This document shows positions 54,101 to 64,000 of a stretch of DNA of 64,000 nt, in pieces (within the stretch, counting starts at the first letter, position 1; each line of letters starts with the position of its first letter). Made by a program: the position numbers and the translations under genes. The notes under the pieces are model-generated. The model saw nothing but the letters and a program-made list of their open reading frames with translations. It did not search any database and was not told the DNA's origin. The stretch is from Dirofilaria immitis (lineage: Eukaryota; Nematoda; Chromadorea; Rhabditida; Onchocercidae), in NCBI GenBank assembly GCA_024305405.1, contig JAKNDB010000109.1, positions 5,084,001 through 5,148,000 of the forward strand. Reading direction: 5' to 3'.

Positions 54101-57100
54101 CTCAATATCGAGTTCTTCAAAATAGTAATTAATCTAAGCTTCCATTGTCTTTGAAATGTCTTTGTAGAGTAAGGGGAACTTGACCAAAAACCTCTAATGC
54201 AATATGAGTAAATAAAATTAGTCGGACATTTTTTAAACCGCAGAATAAAGAGGACCTGTTCAACAGCACGGCATGCTTTTTCAAGCATCTCAGAGCTCTG
54301 TTCCTTGCACTGATGCAAAGCTTTTTGACTTTCTGCAGCTGTCAAAGCATATGCCTTCGGTAATACGCTCAGTGCAAGTTTTGCGGCAGCTTCAACCATG
54401 CACGGGTCACGGCTCTGACTAGCCTAAAACATATCTAACATTATACAATTTAAATTCAAAAATAACGTTGAATTTAGTCTAATTAGACATATGCAATACC
54501 TTGTCTGCCAATGCAGCGACTTCTGTAGGTGTTAAATGTGCCTCCCAGACTCGTTCAACAATTTTGATAGCGGCACAACCTAAATGTTAAATGTGTACTG
54601 CATATATTACATACACCTAATGATTTTTTCTTTTAATAGAATAATGAACCTACCGATTTCAATCGCCTGACCATGTATCCAACTAACATTAGTGCTGTAA
54701 GTTCGAGTTTGCCAACTTGCTGACAACAGGTTGTTCAAACCCAAAGCGTAGAGTCCAATCAGGAATGAACAAATGTGTAGCTGTCGGTGAGGACCTGTGG
54801 AAGTATGGTATTTCTTTGTCGTAGTGTAGTTTGTGGAAACTTGAAATAAACCAATATACGATTAAAAAGAATAAAAATACCGTTGCGTTGTGGATTGTTT
54901 TGATTGCCTTGTGAGGCATTAAAAATGACGGTACTCTGGCTACCACCAGCTTCAAGAAGAAGACGTTTTGCAAGTTCCATCATGCAGTGTGCTTGTCCTT
55001 CGGAAGCTTGATTTGGCAAATTAGGAATTGGCTTTCGTCTAGAAACAAACGTATGACATATTGCATGTGTTCACATATTTTTACGATTTTGTAATAAAAT
55101 TTGATCAGAATCTCAAATCATAAGAAGTTGTCTTATAAATTAATGTTATCATTTCCTATAAAAAGAAAGCATGTGTAACAGTATCGAGATTTAAATAAAA
55201 TTTTCAATGTTACTATTTTTTTATCATTGAATGTCATGAATGAATCCTACAACCGCTTGGATTTCTTTAGAGTTAAAAATCTGCTTAAATCTTTGCAAAA
55301 TCTTTTCATAGTATGTAAAATTGGGAACAGTATCACCAACATCTAAAGATATGCAATTGGTTGTTCAATAGTCGAATATATGGAAATAACACTTAAATAA
55401 AATCAAATTTAGTCTTATCGAACTGAGTTAAGCTGATATAATATTGGCCCAATCAAATGTGTGTAGATGTAAATAGAATCCACAAATCCAAAAAAATACC
55501 TGCTATGTCGATAAAATACATTATTCAACTCTATTGGATGACCTACGGGTGATGGTGGAAATTCACTAATAATATCCGCAGTTGAAATATTTGAAAGATG
55601 GTGAGCTGGCGATGGTGAATCCGACGTACCCACGGATGCTGAATGATTTTCCTGAAAATAGTCAAAACTCTCTACAGTGCAAGATATAACTTTAGGAATT
55701 AATGAATTGTGTATAATGAGGAAACTATTACTGAAATATAAGTAGACAAAAAAAGTGCAATTACTCAATAATAATTTTCACTTATTTTTTTGTGAACGAG
55801 CAATTTCCCAACAACCTACGTGTAAAATATCACGTGGGAAACATCTTGAAACCCCTGAGCTGCTGCTTTCATCATATGGACTGTCATTACTCTCATCCGA
55901 TGATCGTCGTCTACTTGCAGATGTTAGTGATGATGAATCATCACTAAAAAAGAAAAACGGCTGAATTTAACATAGTAATCGTTACTTAATATATTATTCC
56001 CATTTAATAAATTAAAAACACGAATCGATTTTTATCTCTTTAAGTACTGCTAAGTTACAAGTCAACATTAGATAAACTATACCAGACTTGATGAAAGCAA
56101 ATATTTTTCATCACCATTTTACTGAGAAACTAATAATCAATTCGCTACTTCATTATTCCCCATAGTGTCGAATACCAATCATTAGGAATAATAATATGTT
56201 GATACTACTACTTTATACCCCAGTTTTTATCCCTTAGCAATAGAGAACTTTTATCACTGTTAGAAAAAACGCAATAATCTGAAGAATTGAAAATACGCAG
56301 ACTGCAAACTAAAAGCAAAGTAAAAAATCTGCAAACTTACGGTGAGTCATGTGATAAACGCATAAAACTATTAATAAGTTGTTCAGCCTCATCTCTACCA
56401 CTACTTCGTGCAACATGCGTCATCTTTTTTCGTGCATATTTTCAACAGCCACAATATTCGTTTCAATACATGAACGTGCTAAATTTGATTAATTATAGCA
56501 AAACCTTAACATATTTATATATTTGCTGAAACATAAGAAGAACCGTAATACTCTATCAACTTATTCTGAAATATAAAAAGATCCGTACTATGGCTATCAA
56601 TTTATTCTTTTTGAGTTTGTATTTTGAACATTAAACTACTATAAATCAGAATAATAGAAAACTTCTCTGCTTCAATACCATTTGAAGTCTCACTAAATTC
56701 GATATGATGAAATTCATCCTTGAAAGAAAAATGAGGTCGTTGACCATTAAAATATTTTTGTACAATGGATCTTGCTCTAAGAAAAATGCAGCATTGGAAT
56801 GATGATCTCTGCAAGAAAAATGAATAAGTATAGTCTCAACCAAAAATGAGGATTTCCCGTTTGTTCCCCAAATGAAACGAAAAACATGAATGTAACAACA
56901 TTACAACCTACCTATACATACGATGCATGGTTGGATCCAACAGCTTGTCCAACACCAAAGCTAGTTTATCATTACTGTCTTTGTACCTATAAATAACACT
57001 AACTACAAGTTATAAACGAATCAAAAATAAAAAATAATTGGGGAGGAATGACAACTCTAAATTCAAGTTCCGCGATCAAAACTTGAGTTCCCATTAGGAC

Positions 57101-60100
57101 GGTACTTTGAATCTTCTCCTTCTGTATATTTTGTTTTGTCCAGTTCCTTAAAAAAAAAAATCTTCATGCTCTCTTTAAAATATACGATCTTGCCTAATAT
57201 TCACGCAGGATATTGAAAATTAACCTTAACAGCATCGTGAGTGCCAGATCACCACGCTGTAACCGTGTGCTTTCACAAAGCATCGGATAATCTGCTTCGA
57301 AACCACTAATTTCATACCTAATGCCTCTAAAGCAACTTTTATAGCTAGTTCTTCATCACAAGGGCGTCGCTGAACACCAGCTTTCGTCACAATGCCACTT
57401 GTGGTGCGGCGCCTATAAATTAAATCCTAGTTTTGAGATTTAAGAGAACATGGCTAAAGAATTATGAGCAGATAGTTCCAAGATAAAAGAATCATTCGCA
57501 AAATATCAGGAAACTCACCCTTGACAGGTATTGTGAGAGAATGATAAAGAATCTAAAATGTAATGGCCTAACGAAATAGGTAAAACGTAAGGCTGAGGCA
57601 CAGAGGCTAACAGAATAGCATTTTCCACGAATTTCCTCGCTCGATCTCTGATTATTTGTAATTCAGAAGTACCGATTTCTATTCTTCGCAACAAGCTAAC
57701 CAGCTCTGTTTCCTTAACAAGATCAGCATAAACCATAAATTTCTAGGATTAATATAACGTGAGCCTTTTATAATCACACGTAAAAAGCTATCAATAAACG
57801 AGATATATTTTCCCACATAGTAAGTCGATATCATGAAGTATGGGAAAAACATACCAAATAGTGGAGTTTGACTTCCAGATATTTGTTTGCAGCCGGACTA
57901 CGAGGTAATTCAAGTACGGATATCGCAAGTGTAAAAGCCAATCGATGTGTTTTTGGCTCCTTCATTAATGTTTGTACCAAAAAAGTGCTCTGAAAACTCC
58001 CTCCGATACATTAGACACCAAATAGTAGGACAATGAAAAATTAGACAGAACGAATCTTGGCTTACCTTGTATACATGCTCTCTGCTAATTGTGATTTTTC
58101 GACAAGTTGTTCGTCAAGTTCAAAAGAGGAGCTTCCAAGATAGAAGTAGCAGAACCCGATTGAGAAAATCGCCTTCTTCTATGGCGCTGTGTCTATAATA
58201 AAAATGGTTTCAATACTAGCTGATAATGCACGAGTACCAATCCAAGAGTTCGATATAATATGAATCGGGTAATAGATTAAAATCTAACTTGCATAAGTTA
58301 TTAAACATAAAGCTTTGATTTCAATACTAACTGCAGATAATTCTGGATAATATCGTTGTTCAGCTAAATGATGAAGCAAATTTGGAGGACGACGTAGCAT
58401 TTCTTCTGCAAGTTCCACTGCCATTACACATGCCTGATGTACATATCCATGTGACAACAGAGCTTCGCATCTGGCGAACTTGATGTCCCAGTTTGACTGC
58501 TGTACATGTGCAATAGCAAATAACTCGTCAACATCATTCTTTGGGTAGTTTATCCTATGAAAAAACCAAAAATTATTTGCTCATAGTATTAGACTAGCAG
58601 TTCCAAAGAAAAGAAATCATTGCCATAATTGTCTGGAATATCCATCAACTCATATTGTGTCCCATATTTTATAAAAATATCCTTTGCAAATATTGGAAAA
58701 AACGCAAAGTCTCTGCCTATGCCATCAACGAAAACCTGAATGCAGCAGTGGATTCATTACGATTTGTCGAACTGTTTGTTCCACTGTTGTTTCTTGACAT
58801 TGATGGACCTGCCTCACTTTCCTGTCCCGATTCAGCGCTATCTTCTTCGACTTCTTCACCCAAAGCCACTTCACGCGCAGCACAAGCAGCGGCGCGTACA
58901 GCACGGATTAGAGATCGCTCATCATGAAATTCAAATTGATGCCCACGACGACCGGAAATGCGAGATGACTTTTTCCTTCTTTTACGTGAAGCCTTTAATG
59001 ACACCTGTGACTTATATTATACTATAATCATTGGAAAATAAACCTGGTTCGAAAATTAACACGCATTTACAGCCAAGCATAACCTGTTGGTGAAGTGAGA
59101 AGTAGTTTGTCCCAGCTGCGTAGACTGATGTGCGATAAAAGGATGTACTGATATCCAATAAAGTGGTGTCTTCAGAAACTCGTAAGGGATGATGAAGAAC
59201 AGGAATATTTGGACTGAACTTAACATTTGAAAAATCAGTAGCTGAACGAGCGTTTGACAGATTCTAAACTTGAGCAATATTTTGATACACAAAGTTTGTA
59301 GCAAAAAGTTATGTCATAAGCAGAACTCAAACGATATAACAATCATTAACGTTAAACACTCATAACTTGCGAATTCTAGAATGAAAATAAGAGTAGAAAT
59401 CATCAATAATATTGAAAATGAATTACGTTATTCGATCCAAATAACAGTCCATGTATATTAGTGTTATTCCAACTAATCTGGCATGCTCTTAAAGCACTTA
59501 AAAATCCCGGAAATAAATCAGCAGTGAAACGGGCATTTTCTGAGGATAGTCGTTGTCCCTGTCGATCAACAACTGACATAATGAAGCTGGCAGCATGCTT
59601 AAAAATGATTACATTGGTACCTGAATTTTAAAAATGAAATTTGAATACTAATAGATTAACAGAAAAAACGAGTTAAAAGAACGTGTCTAATAGCTAAGAG
59701 ATTAATTTACTGATGATATTGAAGCTTCAGGATTGGCCAAAAACAAATATACTTCCATATCCTCTCCACAGCATTCCGATGATATATCTGTATAAAACTA
59801 GTCAACTGAAATATATATATATATATATGCGTATATATATGTTGAAAAAATTATGTATGAGTTTACTAAAAAAATCAGTTAAAGGCTTACGTACTTGTTC
59901 CCTTTCGAAAGATGTTAAACGCGGATTCAAAGCAGCAAGTCTCCATAGCTGTACTATTTCATCGCAAAGTGAAGCGCAGTTTAGTTGAGGCGTTTTTGAT
60001 TTGACATTAATGAACTTGATTTGTTGGTAGAAGGAGGGCAAAGAGTCCATTGTCCGGATTGAGATAAAGCGGTCTGATACCACCAAATCAAGACCTGGAT

Positions 60101-63100
60101 GTCAAAAAATTCTAACATTTTAGGAAATTTTAAAATCAATTCACTTCTTCATAAATCTTTATTTCATCTCTGAGCAATATTTTATTTTAGTAATATCGAT
60201 TCAGAGAAGTAGAGAAACCAAATCATTTTCGGGTTTTCTTTTAGTCGAACATTTTAATCACTGCAACAAAAATCTTTCGAGCTTTACCAACAGAAAATTT
60301 TTCAGAGATTGTCTGTTTTCTAAACTTCTATTACAAATTTTTGTTAAGTTTAGAAAACCTGCGAGATATAGAATAAAGATACTTAGTTTCGAAATTAAAA
60401 ACAAAATACGAATAAACAGCATAAAAAAGAAACAAGGTGATATCGAACAAATTCAAGCAAAATACAAACCTGTGAACACGCTAAGCATTCTTCAGTGATA
60501 ATGTGTAAAAGACTGGTTGCATTTTCATCACGGCGTTTGAACATCTCGCGTACAATTGATAAAAGATTCCATAAACCTTCAAAGTAAAACTAATAATATT
60601 ACAAGCATATCTGAAAACCCCCAATTACAAGCAATATCAACCTTCTGGCTCCTTTGCTCTGTGAGGCCGAAAAAGTGACAACCATTCACTAGCTGCAGGT
60701 GGCTGATTGGAAGATAAATATTGCACATCACTGTAAAAATATCGTCCTTGAATCAACGATTCGAAGTCGATTTGGAAGGAATATTTAAACTTACATTTTT
60801 ATGTACACTTGATTTCTAATTTAATTATAATTCTATCCCGAAAGAATATACCAGTGCACAGTCGGTGAGGGAAGACAAAATTTAATCAGTATACGACGAA
60901 TATTTTCGTGCAATGTACGCTGATCCAAGCACCAAATGGCGACATTATCATGACCACCATCTGTTGGATCTGGTGCTCCAACTGCTGCGTTTATTTCGGA
61001 ACTTGGATTCCGCAATTGGTCGATCAAACGCTGTGCCACAGGCAAATACTTAAATTTTACGCATATATAGAATATTACTGGAACGACAAAATAGCAAATG
61101 GTTATAACAGCTTGGGAAAATCTTCATAAAATTTTTCTAGGAAATAAACCTGTCGGGGAGATCGTTTATAAGAAACTGAGCCAATTTTTTCAATTCTTCA
61201 TTTGTAAGTTCATTGATTGAATCCCAAATAGTAACACGATATTCCACTTCGTTCACTCTATTGATTCTATACAAACAAACGGCGACAACGTGCTGGCACC
61301 AGGATGCTTTAAAAGCGCAGGAGCAGCTGCATGATACAATGCGACACCTGCAAAAGAAAGCGTTGCATACAATTTTATTATGCGAAGTGCTTGGCAACAT
61401 GTTCCATCAAAAAAATTCAAGGTCAAACCTGTCAACACGAACTGATACATTATATGTCATCTTTGATCGACAAGGAGGGGCCGATGAATTTGTTGGAGTA
61501 ACTATAGAAGTGCCTGTTGCATTCACTACAGCGGAAATATGATAACCTACAAACCGATAGTGTATCGAAAGAACTAGATTGCGCACCGTATAAAAGTCAA
61601 AATGCCACATCAGCAAAAGTTATGAACATTTAGAAAGCCAATCATTTCGAAAAACTGACGAACAAAATAAACATTTCAATCGAATAAGTTCCATATGAGG
61701 CTCAATAATTTGACACGAGGAGCGATGAAGGTAAATTCAAATGTGAAGAGTATTTAAACAACCATGGAGAATTCCTAACGCAAAGAAAAATGTTAATGTT
61801 GACAATTCGTAAACGAGTAAAATGTGTCTGTTTGATTTGTTACGGGAGATCTGGGAAATCACCATTTAACAAACCTATTTGAAAAACGTCATGTACAGCA
61901 TTTGCTTGATATAAATACTCTCCTCTGTCAAATTCATCGGCATTGCCATTTGCCAAACAGCTGAAATATATATTTTATGAATTAAAAACAAACTGAGATA
62001 TGCAAATGCCAATAAACGAACCAAAAAGGAAATATAATGCTCGATGTATGAAGATATTAAGAATATCTCCTTCATGACTTTGTCAAAAAGTAAGGTAACA
62101 TTTCAACGATCTTCCTAACAAATGAACTCTTCGAAATTGAAATCTTTTACCTATATAAACGTACATCCTCTTCGCTTTCAGGAAAGCACCAACGCACTAT
62201 GCCCAAGAAAAATTTGTCGGGAATTGCAGCATGCTCCACGAAATCATTTTCAAGTATAACAGAACGATCATTCATACCATCTCTAAGGTTTATCCGCCTT
62301 TTTTCAACTGAGATAGCATGGTAGCATGCCTCCAACATTATGAATGAGAAACACCGAGCAGCAACGCGGGCAGCCATTTCAGCAAGGCTACGTATCTTAT
62401 ATGCTGTAAAAGACTGATTCTCATTTACAATATTTGTTAAAAGAAAGTACATGCGGTAAGAAAATGAAAAACAATTGTATTTCTCTTCCTTACTTTTGTT
62501 TGAAAACTGATATCTCAGTACTAACTTGCATTAGCACTCGCTGTTGAAACGGGGAACCCAAACTCGTCGTAGCTGCCGAAGTGGATGCAGGATGTCGACG
62601 AGACTGAGATGGTGATGTAATACCTCCAGTAAAGCGCAATAGAGAACTTGGTAGCAGTGAACCTGATGCATCCCCAAATGTATGCTCTAAAAACAAGATT
62701 TTTCTAGGTTCCCTTGAAGCTTTATAACCTCACCGATTCCAGTCTGTGTTGTTGGATTCCCTGTCGTACTCCACCCACGCCAATTCTGATTTACAGATTC
62801 CGCATCTGACATCCACGAACACAGCGAGTCTTCTTCAAAGCGTTCCGAATCCTGAACAATATCACAAGCTAATTTCCTCAATTTCTCAACAATATACAAA
62901 TGCACTAAATAATTCTGAGTTTTGCTAAGAAGCAAAATTATGAAAAAATAAGATCCACAGACAATCTATCTCGAACAACAGGCCTGCTCGAAAAGACTGA
63001 TGCCAAACTATTTCTGATATAAATTTCTAATACAAATAGATTAGGATCCGCACTAATGTAGATCGTCACTAGAAAACACACAATATACGACCTCGAAGGA

Positions 63101-63477
63101 TAATTGGTCATCATCTTGGGCAATAGCCATCGCCTCTACCGAAGCTCATTTCCATCAACTTCTTCCTCACCACCTGCAGCGCGCATTAACCACGCATCAT
63201 TCGGATCTAGGTCTCCTTCCTGAAACCATTAAAAAAATATGCTGTCTTTAGTAAAGTTGAGGACTACAAAAATTTTAAGTCATGTGGCTCTACTTAAGAA
63301 GATAAGCCATCAATACTACTGAGGGAACAACTTCCAAGAAAGAAAACTTATTGGATAGTTCTCACACCTTTCCTTTCCCGACCTCTCTTCCCTTCTAGAT
63401 TAAAAACGCCTGAAACACTATGAAATGTTTAAGAACGGAACCTGATCATTCACGGCAAACACTTCACCTTGCTCCAT
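45191..63477 (-). CDS. ebax-1: ZSWIM8/EBAX-1, Cullin-RING ligase substrate receptor
   Basis: EBAX-1/ZSWIM8 recruits misfolded or microRNA-bound Argonaute substrates to a Cullin-RING ligase. Over 25 small exons match the family in order. 63442-63477 ([12 protein letters not shown]) is the start. 62734-62851 has [20 protein letters not shown]. 62151-62403 has [14 protein letters not shown] (BC-box-like) and [11 protein letters not shown]. 61875-61960 has [17 protein letters not shown]. 61150-61347 carries the SWIM zinc finger [14 protein letters not shown]. About 60852-61045 has [10 protein letters not shown]; 60472-60732 has [16 protein letters not shown] and [17 protein letters not shown]. 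58733-59007 is a basic/acidic linker. About 57870-58555, 54255-55040 and 53850-54030 are helical repeats ([20 protein letters not shown]). 46408-46566 has [16 protein letters not shown]. The end is 45191-45390 ([19 protein letters not shown]). One-base slips occur near 63145, 59990 and 57301. The 47.7-53.25 kb intron holds a BEL/Pao element. Confidence 0.93.
47768..48356 (+). repeat. 5' long terminal repeat
   Basis: It starts TGTCAGAAAGAACCGAAAG and is repeated at 52580. The first 340 or so bases match the 3' copy almost exactly, apart from a small direct duplication (TTTACGTAATATTGTA) near 48110. The remaining 230 bases are clearly diverged but alignable, to a shared GGCAAA-TTTTC end near 48356. 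The exact 3' border is uncertain. Confidence 0.85.
48364..49075 (+). pseudogene. Gag-like region of the BEL/Pao element
   Basis: The first frame (48364-48771, 135 codons) starts just after the LTR and has a basic, coiled-coil-like sequence. Further on (about 48840-49070), two overlapping frames read FSGDPKFWR and [20 protein letters not shown], the DUF1759 signature of Pao gag (family: F-GDP--W--F...A---I-G----ENY--A---L---FG). They lie in different frames with stops between them, so gag is broken. Confidence 0.75.
49640..49712 (+). pseudogene. Degenerate CCHC zinc knuckle of the element
   Basis: The frame reads [14 protein letters not shown] and then a stop. It resembles a retroviral-type CX2CX4HX4C knuckle with the His replaced by Tyr and the last Cys lost. 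It lies between gag and protease, as expected. Confidence 0.5.
49849..50229 (+). pseudogene. Aspartic protease region (DUF1758-like) of the element
   Basis: A 126-codon open frame with [16 protein letters not shown], resembling the Pao protease active site (family: LLDTGSQ-SFI) with Thr changed to Ile. The frame ends at 50229 without joining to the reverse transcriptase. Confidence 0.65.
50740..51250 (+). pseudogene. Reverse transcriptase region of the element
   Basis: Broken frames contain [20 protein letters not shown], a block near ILLRF, then [19 protein letters not shown] and, at 51144-51170, [12 protein letters not shown]. These are the BEL/Pao RT blocks in order. The catalytic YVDD motif reads YVDN (51147-51158). 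Frameshifts and stops separate the blocks. Confidence 0.75.
51590..51830 (+). pseudogene. RNase H-like region of the element
   Basis: The frame reads [37 protein letters not shown] and [13 protein letters not shown], which corresponds to the Pao RNase H block (family: DAS--AYGA--Y, AKSRVAPIK--TIPRLEL-A). It is interrupted by stops. Confidence 0.65.
52180..52275 (+). repeat. Short imperfect direct repeats inside the element
   Basis: Variants of CAGTAAGTAGTTTAATCA occur three to four times between about 52180 and 52275, where the integrase coding region would be expected. They may mark replication slippage or the scar of an internal deletion. Confidence 0.65.
52580..53136 (+). repeat. 3' long terminal repeat
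   Basis: It starts TGTGGGAAAGAACCGAAAG, matching the 5' LTR at 47768. It lacks the 16-base duplication present in the 5' copy. The distal third (from about 52930) is strongly diverged from the 5' copy. It is followed by GTTCC, also found directly before the 5' LTR. Confidence 0.85.
59808..59841. repeat. (TA)n microsatellite
   Basis: AT-dinucleotide run interrupted by GCG (ATATATATATATATATGCGTATATATATG) in an ebax-1 intron. Confidence 0.85.
60315..60358. repeat. Inverted repeat (13-bp arms, 18-base loop)
   Basis: GTTTTCTAAACTT at 60315-60327 and its exact reverse complement AAGTTTAGAAAAC at 60346-60358, inside an ebax-1 intron. It could form a hairpin in the transcript or be a remnant of a small inverted-repeat transposon. 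No target duplication was seen. Confidence 0.8.
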
Positions 63478-64000
63478 TTTATTCATTTAAATAATCATTG
63501 TTACTAAATTACCTTTTTCTTCCTGAAAAATGAAGTATGGTATACGGAGATATAAAAAAGTAAGAAAATGATGAATCATCGCCTCCAAAGAGATTTGTTC
63601 ATGCTCGCCGATAATTCCAGAAAATTTTTATATCTTGAAATAAGATAGCGATATTTTGATGGATATTAAATTACTATGCAAAACCTGCATATTGGAAGTT
63701 CCTGGTGACATGAGTTCTCTTAAATTTGAAGAGAAGTTCAATTTTGGGATTAGATAAACTGAACCAATATAAATGAGCACATTTCAAATGTACCTGATCC
63801 ACTCAGTAGTACAAAAGACTTTTTGCCATACCCATCGCATTAAATGCTAACGGAGAGAATCATACATATTAGATTACAGGCAGATAAAAGAGTTGGCTTA
63901 TACCAATCACATACAAATAACCTTGTAGAGATTTGGAAGACATTGATGGCACCACCATACGACTGATTTTCGAACTCCACACAAAATCATAATTCATAAC
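63478..64000. other. Upstream region of ebax-1
   Basis: Likely promoter and 5' untranslated region. On the minus strand at 63932-64000 a short frame reads MNYDFVWSSKISRMVVPS before a GTTATT donor-like site. It might be an upstream exon of ebax-1 or of another gene, but it is not recognisable. Confidence 0.35.

Noticed and set aside
58740..59027. Plus-strand 95-codon frame
   Set aside because: It is the shadow of the basic/acidic linker exon of ebax-1.

Overview
The window comes from an AT-rich eukaryotic nuclear genome with small multi-exon genes, short GT-AG introns and TTTTCAG-type acceptors, as in nematodes. A decayed fragment of a bacterial RNA polymerase beta-prime gene, closest in wording to the Wolbachia/Rickettsia type, points to a filarial nematode (inference). 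No rRNA, tRNA or CRISPR array was recognised.

Layout. At 1.3-2.8 kb (+) lies a small tyrosine-rich gene of unknown function. An AT-rich stretch follows, holding the rpoC-like fragment at 7.9-8.1 kb. Telomerase reverse transcriptase (9.3-11.4 kb, +) and TAF13 (12.0-12.6 kb, +) come next. Converging on them is a vinculin piece (13.8-15.0 kb, -) with only C-terminal exons. A broken leucine-rich-repeat region (15.8-18.3 kb, -) and WBP11 (20.3-22.3 kb, -) follow. A gene-poor 10 kb separates WBP11 from the divergently transcribed PCTAIRE-type cyclin-dependent kinase (32.3-38.4 kb, +), which appears to have two alternative N-termini. A PNPLA8-type patatin phospholipase lies at 40.0-42.6 kb (-). A small unassigned C-terminal exon is at 43.6-43.8 kb (-).

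The last 18 kb (45.2-63.5 kb, -) is one gene: the ZSWIM8/EBAX-1 substrate receptor of a Cullin-RING ubiquitin ligase. One of its introns contains an antisense, decayed BEL/Pao LTR retrotransposon (47.8-53.1 kb) with both LTRs, gag, protease, RT and RNase H remnants, and no recognisable integrase.

The host genes are unrelated housekeeping or regulatory genes with no sign of a shared pathway: transcription (TAF13), splicing (WBP11), telomeres (TERT), adhesion (vinculin), signalling (PCTAIRE kinase), lipid metabolism (PNPLA8) and protein quality control (EBAX-1). Several conserved exons carry single-base frame slips, nearly all consistent with one missing base in a short homopolymer. This looks more like a sequencing artefact than gene death, and exact protein predictions should be read with that in mind.
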